Notes: a model not told the origin generated them from the letters alone. 64,000 nucleotides of DNA from Chloroflexota bacterium (GCA_016887485.1 CP069394.1:1922001-1986000), one strand, 5' to 3'; shown: positions 8,269 through 17,701, counted from the stretch's first letter. Numbers and translations are program-made.

Positions 8269-9393
8269 TCAGAGCAGCATCAGGTTATCGTGGTGGATCG
8301 CCTCGGCACCGTAGGCATATCCCAGAGTCGCTTCGATCTGGTCGGAACGCTGCCCCGCGATCCTGCGCAGGTCTGCGGCACTATAGCTGCATAAGCCTAC
8401 CGCCACTTTCGTCCCCTTGGGATCGACAACGGCCAGGCTTTGCCCCCGGGCGAACTCACCCTCCACAGCCGTCACACCCACCGGTAGGATGCTGCCGCCA
8501 TTATGCAGCGCTTTGACTGCACCGGAATCGATCCAAAGTGTGCCGGAGCTTTCCGCCATGCCAGCCAGCAGGAAACGCTTACGGCTTTCAAGATGGGTCG
8601 TCAGCGGCAGGAAGGTCGTTCCCAGCGGTTCCTGTTCAAGGACGATCCTGGGGATGATCCCATCTGTGGCCCCGTTGGCAATCACGACCCTCGCACCACC
8701 ATGCCGGGCCAGGTCCGCCGCGCTAAGCTTGCTGGTCATCCCGCCCGTTCCAAGTCCGTTATGGCTCGCGGTTGCGGCGGCCATTACCTCATCGGTAATC
8801 GCTTCCTCGCCCACCTGGCGGATCAGCTCGGCATCGGGGTTCAGGGCCGGATCAGCCTCGAACACGCCATCCTGATCCGTCAACAGCAAGAGCAGGTCCG
8901 CCTCCAAAACGGTGGCGATCAGGGCCGAGAGGTTGTCATTGTCGCCAAAGCGGATTTCCTCCGTGGCGATGGTGTCATTTTCGTTGATAATCGGAATGAT
9001 GCCATAATCCAGCAGAGCTTCCAGTGTGTTGCGGGCATTCAGATAGCGGCGCCGGTCCGCCAGGTCATCCCGGGTCAGCAAGATTTGGGCAATCGGCTGC
9101 TGGTAGAGGGAAAAAAGCTGGGTATAGACCGCCATCAGCCGCGGCTGGCCGACCGCAGCCAGCATCTGTTTGGCTGGAAGGAAGCGCGGCAGGTCCGGGT
9201 AGGACATCATCTCCCGTCCCGCGGCGATCCCACCAGAGCTGACCAGCACCACCTGCATCCCGGCTGCTTTGATCTCTGTGATCTGCCGAGCCAGGTCCAC
9301 CATCCGCGCCAGGCAAAGTTGCTGCCCGCCGTCCGTCAGGGTGGAGGTGCCAATTTTGATAACGATCCTTTGGGTTAATCTGTTTGCGCTCAT
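8269..9393 (-). CDS. proB: Glutamate 5-kinase with C-terminal PUA domain
   Basis: 374 residues. The N-terminal amino-acid-kinase domain shows IVIKIGTSTLTDGG, LVSSGGIAAGREMM, NENDTIATEEIRFGDNDNLSA and GTGGMTSKLSAA; the last ~80 residues form the PUA domain (RGQSLAVVDPKGTKVAVGL). ProB phosphorylates L-glutamate and commits carbon to proline, normally under feedback inhibition by proline. First gene of the proBA unit. A TATAAT-like box (minus strand, 9433-9438) lies 40 nt upstream of the start, but its -35 element is poor. Confidence 0.95.
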   Translation of the reverse strand: MSANRLTQRIVIKIGTSTLTDGGQQLCLARMVDLARQITEIKAAGMQVVLVSSGGIAAGREMMSYPDLPRFLPAKQMLAAVGQPRLMAVYTQLFSLYQQPIAQILLTRDDLADRRRYLNARNTLEALLDYGIIPIINENDTIATEEIRFGDNDNLSALIATVLEADLLLLLTDQDGVFEADPALNPDAELIRQVGEEAITDEVMAAATASHNGLGTGGMTSKLSAADLARHGGARVVIANGATDGIIPRIVLEQEPLGTTFLPLTTHLESRKRFLLAGMAESSGTLWIDSGAVKALHNGGSILPVGVTAVEGEFARGQSLAVVDPKGTKVAVGLCSYSAADLRRIAGQRSDQIEATLGYAYGAEAIHHDNLMLL

Positions 9394-9481
9394 CTTTAGT
9401 GCCTCACCGATAAAACAAAAATTTATGGATCAATTATAGGCGGAATTACGGCTGATCTGTCCTAATTTTGAGAGATTAATT

Positions 9482-9519
9482 GTCATTGCGACGGACGGCG
9501 CAGCAAGGAGGAAGCAATC
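9482..9519. repeat. Dispersed imperfect palindrome, GTCATTGCGA...GAAGCAATC family
   Basis: Starts GTCATTGCGACGG and ends GGAGGAAGCAATC, the same ends as the copies near 2.1, 5.3, 11.0 and 38.6 kb. It sits in the divergent gap between proB and the thiolase gene (9394-9617), which otherwise contains only AT-rich promoter-like sequence. Confidence 0.6.
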
Positions 9520-9617
9520 TCAAACTTGTGGGATGAGAAAAAAAACTCTCTCAACTGCCTTCACTTTCGCACCTCAATGGTAAAATCGTTAAAAACCTCA
9601 CCAACAGGAGAGAACCC

Positions 9618-10829
9618 ATGCCCGAAGCTGTGATTGTTGATGCCATCCGAACCCCCATTGGGAACCTCGGTGGCGCGCTATCTTCCATCCGTCCTGACGA
9701 TCTGGCAGCCCTGGTGATCCAGGCCCTCGTAGAGCGGAACCACCTTGAACCCACTCTGATCGAAGAAGTCTATCTGGGCTGCGCCAACCAGGCCGGTGAA
9801 GATAACCGGAATGTAGCCCGAATGGCCAGCTTACTCGCCGGTCTGCCGGTTTCCATACCCGCGGTCACCTTCAATCGGCTTTGTGCCTCGGGGCTCACCT
9901 CAGTGAACACCGCGGCCCGCTCCATCCGCGCGGGGGATGGCAAGGCCTTCATCGCCGGCGGCGTGGAAAGCATGAGCCGCGCACCGTATGCCATGCCCAA
10001 GCCCACCCGCCCGGTTGGCAACCTGACCGCCTATGATACCACCCTCGGCTGGCGCTTTGTGAACCCCAAGATGGAATCGTCTTATGGCGCTGATGCCCTC
10101 GGGATTACCGCCGAGAATATCGCCGAGGAATACAACATCTCCCGTGAAGCGCAGGACGAATTCGCCCTCGCCAGTAACCGCCGCGCCATCGCCGCGATCG
10201 ATTCCGGCAAGTTCGCCGAAGAGATCCTGCCCGTCCAAATCCCCCAACGCAAAGGCGAGCCCCTGACCTTCGACACTGATGAACGCCCCCGCCGTGACAC
10301 CACCCTGGAAGCGCTGGCCCGGCTGCGTCCGGCCTTCAAACCGGATGGCAGCGTGACCGCCGGGAACAGCTCCGGGCTGAATGACGGCGCTACTGCTGTG
10401 TTGGTTATGGAAGAGGAAACCGCCCGCGAACTGGGCTATCGCCCGATGGCGCGAATCGTGAGTATGGGTGCAGCTGGGGTTCCACCCCGTGTGATGGGGC
10501 TGGGACCAATCCCGGCGACCCAAAAAGCGCTCAAACGGGCCGGACTGAGCATCGAAGATATCCAACTGGCTGAACTCAATGAGGCCTTTGCCGTCCAGTC
10601 GCTGGCCGTGATGCAGGACCTCGGCCTGGCGCATGAGATCACCAACGTGAACGGCGGTGCGGTGGCTCTCGGTCACCCATTGGGCTGTTCCGGAGCGAGG
10701 ATCCTGACCACCCTGCTCTATGAAATGCGCCGACGGGCGGCCACTGTATCCAGGCCATTCTATGGGCTGGCGACCCTCTGTGTGGGAGTGGGCCAGGGCG
10801 AGAGTACAATCGTTGAGTGGCTCGGGTAA
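9618..10829 (+). CDS. Thiolase (acetyl-CoA C-acyltransferase)
   Basis: 403 residues, typical of thiolase II. The nucleophilic Cys is in [11 protein letters not shown] (about residue 89), the catalytic His in [19 protein letters not shown] and the second Cys in [15 protein letters not shown]. It either condenses two acetyl-CoA to acetoacetyl-CoA or cleaves 3-ketoacyl-CoA; the pattern ([22 protein letters not shown]) cannot separate AtoB-type from FadA-type. AGGAGAG precedes the ATG. It stands alone between a promoter-like region and a strong hairpin, so it is probably a single-gene unit. Confidence 0.92.
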   Translation: MPEAVIVDAIRTPIGNLGGALSSIRPDDLAALVIQALVERNHLEPTLIEEVYLGCANQAGEDNRNVARMASLLAGLPVSIPAVTFNRLCASGLTSVNTAARSIRAGDGKAFIAGGVESMSRAPYAMPKPTRPVGNLTAYDTTLGWRFVNPKMESSYGADALGITAENIAEEYNISREAQDEFALASNRRAIAAIDSGKFAEEILPVQIPQRKGEPLTFDTDERPRRDTTLEALARLRPAFKPDGSVTAGNSSGLNDGATAVLVMEEETARELGYRPMARIVSMGAAGVPPRVMGLGPIPATQKALKRAGLSIEDIQLAELNEAFAVQSLAVMQDLGLAHEITNVNGGAVALGHPLGCSGARILTTLLYEMRRRAATVSRPFYGLATLCVGVGQGESTIVEWLG

Positions 10830-10844
10830 ACCAGGACTTACAAA

Positions 10845-10877
10845 ATAACGGCTGAGGCATTTCGCCTCAGCCGTTAT
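10845..10877 (+). terminator. Strong hairpin after the thiolase gene
   Basis: Perfect 14-bp stem ATAACGGCTGAGGC / GCCTCAGCCGTTAT with a 5-nt loop, 16 nt after the thiolase stop codon. The T-tract is weak (GAGTTAATCGGTTGATTTT), so it may end transcription less efficiently or protect the 3' end of the mRNA. Confidence 0.65.
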
Positions 10878-10951
10878 GAGTTAATCGGTTGATTTTGACT
10901 ACTCAACAAATGCTCATTATGCTCACCCACCTTTTCAGTAGGTAAAAACTT

Positions 10952-11034
10952 GTCATTGCGAGCTTTGCGAAGCAATCTCAGAAATGGAAGCCCCAAGATT
11001 GCTTCCTCCCGGCTTCGCCGTTCGTCGCAATGAC
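10952..11034. repeat. Two dispersed palindromes facing each other
   Basis: GTCATTGCGAGCTTTGCGAAGCAATC (10952-10978) is followed 18 nt later by an inverted copy beginning GATTGCTTCCTCC and ending GTCGCAATGAC (10997-11034). Together they make a large inverted repeat between the thiolase gene and the next gene. No coding potential is seen in 10878-11105. Confidence 0.65.
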
Positions 11035-11105
11035 AAAATTAAATTACGTCCCACCTTATAATCATCTATAATATATAGAAGTCCATTGGAGAAAGAAGTT
11101 CACAC

Positions 11106-11423
11106 ATGAGCATTTGGGAAAAGATATTCGGCTACCCCGCCATCAATCAACTGCCTGGGGTTCAGAAACAGGAAGTAAAGAAACTTTTGGATCAACTGGT
11201 CAAGATCGGGCAGATGGATGATTTCCTCTCGCTGCAACCCGGCGGCCCCTTCAATGTCCGCTGCCATCACACCCAGGCCCGCCAGATCGGTGAGCGTCTG
11301 AACGAGATCGGCGGTCTGGAGCTGATGCTGGCCTCCCGGGCCTATGTCAAAGATAAACTCAAAGCCATCCTGGCCGAACACCTGGATTACTGCTGGTCCG
11401 ATATCGGTGAGTGGCAAGCCTGA
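11106..11423 (+). CDS. Small conserved-looking cytoplasmic protein of unknown function
   Basis: 105 residues; not recognised. The protein is mostly helical in appearance, with a basic N-terminal half (VQKQEVKKLLDQLVKIGQMDDFLSL) and a more acidic end (LAEHLDYCWSDIGEW). A lone CHH (RCHHTQARQIGE) and one Cys near the end are the only potential metal ligands. There is no signal or membrane segment. A TATAAT box lies about 30 nt upstream and the ATG is preceded by GGAGAAAGAAG. The two following genes on this strand are separated by ~100 nt gaps, so an operon is not certain. Confidence 0.6.
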   Translation: MSIWEKIFGYPAINQLPGVQKQEVKKLLDQLVKIGQMDDFLSLQPGGPFNVRCHHTQARQIGERLNEIGGLELMLASRAYVKDKLKAILAEHLDYCWSDIGEWQA

Positions 11424-11522
11424 ACTCTGATATTCCTGAGATTATCTTGGGTCAGCCCCTGCCAGACGTGATATGATGAATCATAATAGTGACTAATTCA
11501 AGAGAAAAAAGGACTAAAGCTA

Positions 11523-11972
11523 ATGAGTGAACAAGATTTTATTCCCGAAGAAGAACCCCGCGAGAACGATCCTCTCTTCAAGGAGCGGAAGGTCGAAAAG
11601 CAGCACAATGACCACCTTGGTTCCATAACCTGGGCCTTGATCCTGATCTGGGCAGGCATGGTCTTCCTGGCAGCTCAATTAGGGTGGCTGGATGCACTAC
11701 GGACATCCATCTCACTCCCTGAAGGCATTTACATCGCCGAGATGAGCACCTGGTCGGTGATCTTCCTCGGTTCGGGCGTGCTGGTTTTCATTGAGGCCAT
11801 GATCCGCAGCTTCTCCAAAACCTATCGCTCATCCACCGGCGGCAATTTCGTTCTGGCAGCTGTCTTTCTCGGCATTGGCCTGGGCTCCATCTTTGGATGG
11901 AATGCTGTCTGGCCATTTGTCCTGATTGCGATGGGTTTCGCTGCCCTGCTGGGTGCATTGATCCGGCGCTAA
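11523..11972 (+). CDS. Small integral membrane protein
   Basis: 149 residues. A charged N-terminus of ~35 residues rich in Glu/Lys is followed by four hydrophobic stretches: ITWALILIWAGMVFLAAQLG, STWSVIFLGSGVLVFIEAMI, FVLAAVFLGIGLGSIFGW and VWPFVLIAMGFAALLGALI. This resembles the membrane part of LiaF/PspC-type stress proteins but lacks their soluble domains, so no function is assigned. AAAAAAGGAC precedes the ATG. It lies just before a sigma-factor-like gene and might be regulated with it. Confidence 0.65.
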   Translation: MSEQDFIPEEEPRENDPLFKERKVEKQHNDHLGSITWALILIWAGMVFLAAQLGWLDALRTSISLPEGIYIAEMSTWSVIFLGSGVLVFIEAMIRSFSKTYRSSTGGNFVLAAVFLGIGLGSIFGWNAVWPFVLIAMGFAALLGALIRR

Positions 11973-12119
11973 TTCAGGTCATTTCCCCAACCTGATTCAT
12001 CCAGCCGTCCCACGGCAGGGTGGTCAGGTTGGTTGTATTTAACGCACATTTCAAGTCCATTGCACCCTTCCCAATAGACTGAACCGGCTATAATTTAAGT
12101 ACACAAGGAACCAGGGCCG

Positions 12120-13232
12120 ATGATATCTGAAGAAGCCAAACTCATCCAGCGCGCACAAACGGGCGATGCCCTCGCTATTGCGCGCCTGCATGACCAGTAC
12201 TACCCTGACGCCTATCGCTATTTCTATTACCGCGTGGATGATGAGCGGCTCGTGGAGGACCTTGCCGCAGGGCTTTTTATTCGGATGCGGAAAAGGATCA
12301 GCCTCTTCAAGCCGGAAAGCGGTTCCTTCCAGGCCTGGTTATGTATCCTGGCGCGCAGCCTGATGCTGGAGGAATTGCTCAAGCGAGGCTTTCGTTATCA
12401 AGATTATCAATCTCCAGCCATTGGCGTAAGCAACTGGGAGCTGTCAAGTAAGGGCCTAAAGCCTGCCCTGGCGCAGCTGCCTCCTGCTGAACGCGACGTT
12501 ATTATTGGGAAACTGATCGAAAAACGACCCGCCAAGACCGTCAGCCGCGAGGTTGGGCATGCTGTCCATACTGTTCTGGCCCTGCAGGTCAGCGCTCTAG
12601 CCAAACTTGCCCATTTAAAATCAGCCGATGCAGTTCTGGAACGAACCGAGAAGGATTTTGCCCGCCAATTGGAAGAGGCCATTCAGGTAAGCCGCAACGG
12701 GCAGTCCATCAACAGCATTCTTGTGCATTATCCGGAGAATGCTGAAGTTTTGGCCCCCTTGCTGAAAGCTGCCCGAGAGATCCTTGCCCTGCCCCGGCCC
12801 GAGCCGCCCACAGGAGCGCAGGCAGCCAGCAAATCCCAGATGATGGATAGTCTGAACCAGAAAAAAGCCCTCAGCGCCCAGCACAAGGTGGATGTTATGG
12901 GGCATCTCGGCCTGGGCATCCGCCAAAAGCCTGGACAGAGGTTGGTCGTGGGGATCCTAATCCTCTCGGTGATCTTCATCCTGGTGAGCAGCATCATCGT
13001 CTCTGCGATCTATGCCCTGCCCGGCTCCTGGCTCTACCCCGCCAAGCTCCGCATGGAAGAGACCCACATCCTGCTGACCTTTGACCCAATCGCCAAGACC
13101 AAGCTGACAGCCTATTATCATCGTCTACAGATGGAGGAGTTACAAACCGCGCTTGAGTTAGGCCGCTTCACCGAGGCAGAGGTGCAGGCCACAATAAACG
13201 CGATGCCCACGCCAACGCCGTTTAACCCCTGA
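12120..13232 (+). CDS. ECF-type sigma factor fused to a membrane-anchored DUF5667-like domain
   Basis: 370 residues. Residues ~1-95 resemble sigma region 2 of ECF factors (AIARLHDQYYPDAYRYFYYRV...LVEDLAAGLFIRM), and ~115-165 a degenerate region 4 (ALAQLPPAERDVIIGKLIEKR...). Residues ~175-235 (LEEAIQVSRNGQSINSILVHYPENAEVLAPLLKAAR) look like the N-terminal part of separate anti-sigma/DUF5667 proteins. A membrane helix (LVVGILILSVIFILVSSIIVSAIYAL) near residue 280 is followed by the external DUF5667-like part (PGSWLYPAKLRMEETHILLTFDP...). Sigma and candidate anti-sigma are thus one polypeptide that could be released by proteolysis. TATAAT at 12089-12094 precedes the start. Confidence 0.7.
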   Translation: MISEEAKLIQRAQTGDALAIARLHDQYYPDAYRYFYYRVDDERLVEDLAAGLFIRMRKRISLFKPESGSFQAWLCILARSLMLEELLKRGFRYQDYQSPAIGVSNWELSSKGLKPALAQLPPAERDVIIGKLIEKRPAKTVSREVGHAVHTVLALQVSALAKLAHLKSADAVLERTEKDFARQLEEAIQVSRNGQSINSILVHYPENAEVLAPLLKAAREILALPRPEPPTGAQAASKSQMMDSLNQKKALSAQHKVDVMGHLGLGIRQKPGQRLVVGILILSVIFILVSSIIVSAIYALPGSWLYPAKLRMEETHILLTFDPIAKTKLTAYYHRLQMEELQTALELGRFTEAEVQATINAMPTPTPFNP

Positions 13233-13258
13233 TTTATCAACTATTCAAACAGGAAATT

Positions 13259-14629
13259 TTATTCTGCCACAGGTTGCGCCAAAGCCTGACGTTTGATCTC
13301 ACCTAGACCCCGCGCCACCAATACCCCCACAGTGACCACAAAATAAGCGCTGAAGAGCCCCGCCTCGGCCAGGTAGCCCAGCCGCGGGACGATCAGGAAC
13401 GCCAGCGCGACCTTCCCCAGCATGGCAAAAAAGCTCACTTTGAGGGGCAGTTCGGCCTTGCCAAAAGCCAGCAAGAGCGACCGATCCCAGAAGCAGATAT
13501 TTGCCACCCCAAACCCAATCAGGAGTACTAACAGCACACCATAGGCGGGCCCATAGGCTTCCTTGTAGATATAGATCGTGCGGCCAAAAAGTGACCAGGG
13601 TGAGAAGAGCAGCTGCCGCCCCAACAGGAGCAAGCCCGCCGCCACCGCACCGGTCCAGACGCCGGAGATCACCGTCACCCGGGCAAGGAGCTGCTTTAGC
13701 TGCGCCCATTGCTTCCTGACAACATGGCGGGTCATCTCGGGGAAAGAAGTGCTGATGAAGGGGGTGATCGGCATCACCATCAGGTTGATCACGGCCAGGG
13801 CGACCTTGAAATAGCCACCCACCGTGGTGTCGAAGAAATAGCTCACCCAGAGCACTTCGCTGTCACGGGCCACCAGGGTGATCGTACCGCTGAAATTGCT
13901 GCTGACGGCAAAACGCACCATCGGGCCAATTGGCGGCAGGTTACCGCGCATCGGCGTGCGCCACCAGTGTTTACCAAGGCTGCGTGGCAGCCAATAGAAA
14001 GCCAGCAACACCGGGCCAATGCCCAAAACCATCTTCCCGGCCAGATAAACCAGCATCACCTGGAAGATCCCGCCATCGCCGATGACAACCAGCACAAACA
14101 GCCCGGCGGTCAGCAGACTCTGCAGCAGGTTCAACAAGGCCTGCGAACGGAAGTGACCGGTCACCTGCAGCGCGCCGGTGGCCGTTTCGGTCATCATGTT
14201 GCCCAGGATGGTGATCCCATAGATAAGGAACAGTGAACGTGTTGTGGGGTCCTTGGCAAAGGTGACCGCACCCCAATTGGAGAGCAGCGCTAGCACGCCA
14301 TAGGCGATGAGCGACGTGACCAGTTCAGTCAGGGCTGCCGCTTTCAGCACAGCAGCCGCTTCCTTGCGTTTATCTTCTGCCAGGAAGCCGCCCATATAGC
14401 GCACAACAAAATCCGCCATCCGGAAGGACAGCAGGCGATTGATATTGGTCACAAAGCTGATCACCACGCCCAGCGCACCAAAGCTGGCGACGCCCAGCAA
14501 ATTCGCTGTGAGGATGCTCAGGACCGCGCTGACAGCCTGACTGCCAAAAAGGTAGGCGGAATTACCCACAACCTTCTTGAGAATCACGTCTTTCCCCCAG
14601 GATTTGAGACTGGAGAAGAATTTTTTCAT
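13259..14629 (-). CDS. Polysaccharide flippase, Wzx/MATE-like membrane protein
   Basis: About 456 residues with 12-14 hydrophobic segments, beginning KVVGNSAYLFGSQAVSAVLSILTANLLG, the usual opening of Wzx/MVF flippases that move lipid-linked oligosaccharides across the inner membrane. The ATG at 14629 overlaps the stop of the epimerase gene by 4 nt; an upstream frame extension to 14674 lies wholly inside that gene and is not used. The three genes 13259-16931 form one tight operon for a surface glycan, with the flippase last. Substrate unknown. Confidence 0.8.
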   Translation of the reverse strand: MKKFFSSLKSWGKDVILKKVVGNSAYLFGSQAVSAVLSILTANLLGVASFGALGVVISFVTNINRLLSFRMADFVVRYMGGFLAEDKRKEAAAVLKAAALTELVTSLIAYGVLALLSNWGAVTFAKDPTTRSLFLIYGITILGNMMTETATGALQVTGHFRSQALLNLLQSLLTAGLFVLVVIGDGGIFQVMLVYLAGKMVLGIGPVLLAFYWLPRSLGKHWWRTPMRGNLPPIGPMVRFAVSSNFSGTITLVARDSEVLWVSYFFDTTVGGYFKVALAVINLMVMPITPFISTSFPEMTRHVVRKQWAQLKQLLARVTVISGVWTGAVAAGLLLLGRQLLFSPWSLFGRTIYIYKEAYGPAYGVLLVLLIGFGVANICFWDRSLLLAFGKAELPLKVSFFAMLGKVALAFLIVPRLGYLAEAGLFSAYFVVTVGVLVARGLGEIKRQALAQPVAE

Positions 14630-15606
14630 GGGGTTTCGATCTGGCTGGCCCAATCCCGCTCTTGCATGTACCAATCCACCAGGTTGGTGATCCCTTCTTC
14701 CAGGCCAACCTGCGGCTCCCAGCCGAGGATTTCCCTGGCCCGAGAGACATCAGCGTGGTTGGAGGTCACATCTGCGGGGTGAAAATCTGTGTGTTCGATC
14801 CGGGCGGGTTTTCCGATCCGATCTTCCAGCATTTTGATCATCTCGTTGACCGTGATCACTTCATGACCACCCAAGTTGATAATTTCATAACCAACCGGCT
14901 TGAGCGCCAGAATTGTACCGCGGGCAATGTCATCCAGATAGGTGAAGCCGCGGGATTGCTCGCCATCGCCGTTCACAACCACCGACTGCTCTTCAGCAAT
15001 CCACTTGCAGAATCGGAACATCACCATCTGGGGGCGTCCGGCGGGGCCATAGACCGTGAAAAAGCGCAGGATGGTCACATCCAGGCCATAAAGGTGATGA
15101 TAGGCATAGGCCAGGGCCTCAGCGCCCTTCTTGGTGGCGGCATAAGGCTGGAGAGGGTGGTCGGTTTCGTCCGTCTCTGTGTAGGGCGGCTCGCCCAAAT
15201 TGCCATAAACGCTGGAGGAGGAGGCCTCCACGAATTTGGGTATGTCATGCTTGCGGCAGAGTTCCATCATGTTCAAAACCCCGGTCATGTTGGTCTCAAC
15301 ATAGATCCAGGGATTGGATAGGCTCAGACGGGTCCCAGCCCAGGCAGCCAGGTTAATCACCCCGGCCACTTCCGCGGGCAGCCATGCATCCAGCTTATCA
15401 ATAATCGATTTTTCGGAAATATCCAGTTGCTGAAAGTGGAAATGCTCGTTCTGCTGCAACTTGCCCAGGCGATATTCTTTCAGGCGAACGTCATAGGCAT
15501 GGTTCATATTGTCCACGCCATAGACCTCATGGCCGTCATCCAACAGGAATTCAGCAACACGAGAGCCGATGAAACCGGCGACGCCTGTGAGAAGATAGGC
15601 ACTCAT
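14626..15606 (-). CDS. NAD-dependent nucleotide-sugar epimerase (GalE/UDP-glucuronate epimerase family)
   Basis: 326-residue extended short-chain dehydrogenase. The NAD fold is marked by LLTGVAGFIGSRVAEFLL, followed by VYGVDNMNHAYDVRLKEYRL, and the catalytic YxxxK by PYAATKKGAEAL with the preceding SSSSVYG. The VDNMNHAYDVRLKEYRL pattern favours UDP-glucuronate 4-epimerases. It starts 1 nt into the stop of the upstream dehydrogenase and overlaps the downstream flippase, so the three are translationally coupled. Its likely role is converting the uronic-acid product of the dehydrogenase for a surface polymer; the exact sugar is an inference. Confidence 0.87.
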   Translation of the reverse strand: MSAYLLTGVAGFIGSRVAEFLLDDGHEVYGVDNMNHAYDVRLKEYRLGKLQQNEHFHFQQLDISEKSIIDKLDAWLPAEVAGVINLAAWAGTRLSLSNPWIYVETNMTGVLNMMELCRKHDIPKFVEASSSSVYGNLGEPPYTETDETDHPLQPYAATKKGAEALAYAYHHLYGLDVTILRFFTVYGPAGRPQMVMFRFCKWIAEEQSVVVNGDGEQSRGFTYLDDIARGTILALKPVGYEIINLGGHEVITVNEMIKMLEDRIGKPARIEHTDFHPADVTSNHADVSRAREILGWEPQVGLEEGITNLVDWYMQERDWASQIETP

Positions 15607-16925
15607 CAGAGCCGAACCACCTTCGGGCTGGCTTTACCCTTCGCCCCGAGGGCGTTACGGGTATCCACTACCATCGTCGCAGCTTCAAGAATCGCATCAT
15701 AGTCATAGCTGCTGTGATTGGTGATAATGGCAACACAATCTGCTTCGGCAACTGCGGTCATCAGGTCCGGAACGCTGTCCAGCACAATGTTGTCATGCCG
15801 CAAATGCGGAATATAAGGATCGTGATAGCTCACCTCTGCGCCTTTTTCCTGCAGCAGATGGATCACATCCAGTGAAGGGGATTCGCGCAAGTCATCAATA
15901 TCGGGTTTATAGGCTGCGCCTAAAACCAGGACCTTGCTGCCGTTGACTGGTTTCTTCACCAGGTTTAGCGCGTCCTGGATTTTGCCCAGGGTGTAGCGCG
16001 GCATATTGGTGTTGATCTCGGATGCCAACTCAATAAAGCGGGCGTTGTAATTCAAGGATTTAAGCTTCCATGACAGATAGAGCGGGTCAATCGGAATGCA
16101 GTGACCACCCAGGCCAGGGCCGGGGGTGAATTTCATAAAGCCAAAGGGCTTGGTGGCAGCGGCATCAATCACTTCCCAAACATCGACATTCAGCCGGTCA
16201 CACATGATCGCCAGTTCGTTCACCAACCCGATGTTGATCATCCGGAAGGTATTTTCCAACAGCTTGGCCATCTCGGCCACTTCACAAGTGGAAACGGGAA
16301 CAATAGTCTGCAGCGCCTGGCCATACCAGGTGGCGGCAGCTTCGCCGCAGGCTTCCGTGATCCCACCGATCACCTTGGGGGTGTTGATCGTGGTCCAATC
16401 CTCACGACCTGGGTCCACACGCTCGGGGGAGAATGCCAGGAAAAAGTCCTTGCCCACTGTCAGTCCACTGATCTTTTCCATCTCAGGGAGGATCATTTCC
16501 CGGGTGGTGCCGGGATAAGTGCTGGATTCAAGCACAATCACCATGCCGGGATGAAGATAGGGCGCCAGTGATTTGCTGGCAGAGGCGATAAAGGACAAAT
16601 CCGGGTCACCGGTCTTGCGCAACGGGGTAGGCACACAGATGGAAACGGCATCTACCTCGGCCAACTTGGCATAATCTGTGGTTGCGGAGAGCTTCCCGGC
16701 ATCCACCAAAGTCTTGACTTTAGCTGTTTCCACATCGAGGATATAGCTCTCTCCCCGATTGATTGCAGCGACTTTATCCGCCAGCGGGTCAACACCCACC
16801 ACAGTAAAACCAGCCTCGGCAAAAGTCACAGCCAGAGGCAGGCCAACATAACCAATCCCGATCACGCCAATTCGCGCAGTCCGATTTTCAAGTTTATTTA
16901 TCAAAATTGATTTTGTATCACTCAT
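15606..16925 (-). CDS. UDP-N-acetylhexosamine / UDP-glucose 6-dehydrogenase family
   Basis: About 439 residues of the UDP-Glc/GDP-Man dehydrogenase family. The N-terminal Rossmann domain is IGVIGIGYVGLPLAVTFAEAG, the catalytic Cys sits in GPGLGGHCIPIDPLYLSWK, and the C-terminal UDP-binding domain begins near VLVLGAAYKPDIDDLRESPS. The AATKPFGFMKFTPGPGLGGHCIPIDP pattern resembles WbpA/TviB-type UDP-GlcNAc dehydrogenases more than simple UDP-glucose dehydrogenases. It performs the two-step NAD oxidation of C6 to a uronic acid. Two ATGs exist; AAGG is 9 nt from that at 16925 but only 3 nt from that at 16931, so the inner one is used. First gene of the operon. Confidence 0.88.
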   Translation of the reverse strand: MSDTKSILINKLENRTARIGVIGIGYVGLPLAVTFAEAGFTVVGVDPLADKVAAINRGESYILDVETAKVKTLVDAGKLSATTDYAKLAEVDAVSICVPTPLRKTGDPDLSFIASASKSLAPYLHPGMVIVLESSTYPGTTREMILPEMEKISGLTVGKDFFLAFSPERVDPGREDWTTINTPKVIGGITEACGEAAATWYGQALQTIVPVSTCEVAEMAKLLENTFRMINIGLVNELAIMCDRLNVDVWEVIDAAATKPFGFMKFTPGPGLGGHCIPIDPLYLSWKLKSLNYNARFIELASEINTNMPRYTLGKIQDALNLVKKPVNGSKVLVLGAAYKPDIDDLRESPSLDVIHLLQEKGAEVSYHDPYIPHLRHDNIVLDSVPDLMTAVAEADCVAIITNHSSYDYDAILEAATMVVDTRNALGAKGKASPKVVRL

Positions 16926-17008
16926 TTTCATTTTCCTTGATTGCCATTCACAACCAGAAAAGCAATTTTATCATAATCACCTAAGGTGCTTATCTTACTC
17001 CAAAAGCG

Positions 17009-17668
17009 CTAAAAAAGGCTAAGTTGTTCGGCGCTGCTATCCTCTACCTCACTATCCTCCTCAACGGGATTGTTCAGCGCTGCCAGGTCCGGATTATTGT
17101 GGCGGGTCTCCTTGGCACGGGAAATCATCTCAGGCAGCTTGGCAAAGTCCTGCTTGACCACTTCCCGCAGTGAGGGTTGATGCAGCGCTGCGGCTGGGTG
17201 GAACATCGGGATAATCATCCGGCCACCCGACCAGAGAGGTTTGCCGTGGAGGCCAGAGATTTTACCGTTATTGATGAAATGGCCCATCGAGAAGCGCCCA
17301 AGGGTCACGATCACGTCAGGGTTAATTACAGCGATCTGACGTTCCAGATAGGCTTTGCAGGCGTCCAGTTCCTCCCCTTGAGGATCCCGGTTGCCAGGCG
17401 GGCGGCACTTGACCACATTGGTAATAAAGACTTCCTCACGCTTCAAACCAGCATCCGCCAGCAGTTCATCCAAGAACTGACCGGCCGCGCCAACGAATGG
17501 CAGGCCCTGAACATTTTCATGGAAACCAGGTCCCTCGCCGATGAAAAGGATCTCAGCTTTCGGATTTCCGGCCCCAGGGACAACCTTCTTACGGGAAAAT
17601 TGCAGATCACAGCGGGTACATTCAGCGGTTTGCTGAGCGATTTGCTTGAGGATCTCTTCAGTGGTCAA
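17009..17668 (-). CDS. udg: Uracil-DNA glycosylase, type 4 ([4Fe-4S])
   Basis: 219 residues. Type-4 hallmarks are ECTRCDLQFSRKKVVPGAGNP (first two cluster Cys), ILFIGEGPGFHENVQGLPFVGAAGQFLDELL (uracil-binding motif A), NVVKCRPPGNRDPQGEELDAC (remaining cluster Cys) and MFHPAAALHQPSLR (motif B). It removes uracil from DNA as the first step of base excision repair. The start ATG at 17668 is preceded by AAGGAGG. The last ~35 residues are an acidic tail beyond the usual core. It follows rimI by about 35 nt and may share its transcript. Confidence 0.92.
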   Translation of the reverse strand: MTTEEILKQIAQQTAECTRCDLQFSRKKVVPGAGNPKAEILFIGEGPGFHENVQGLPFVGAAGQFLDELLADAGLKREEVFITNVVKCRPPGNRDPQGEELDACKAYLERQIAVINPDVIVTLGRFSMGHFINNGKISGLHGKPLWSGGRMIIPMFHPAAALHQPSLREVVKQDFAKLPEMISRAKETRHNNPDLAALNNPVEEDSEVEDSSAEQLSLF

Positions 17669-17701
17669 TGTCTACCTCCTTAAGTCTCAAGATCTCATTC
17701 T

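Noticed and set aside
8503-9378. 291-residue open frame antisense to proB
   Set aside because: Shadow of proB; the conserved kinase motifs are all on the minus strand.
9900-10676. 258-residue open frame antisense to the thiolase gene
   Set aside because: Shadow of a clear thiolase; no independent signals.
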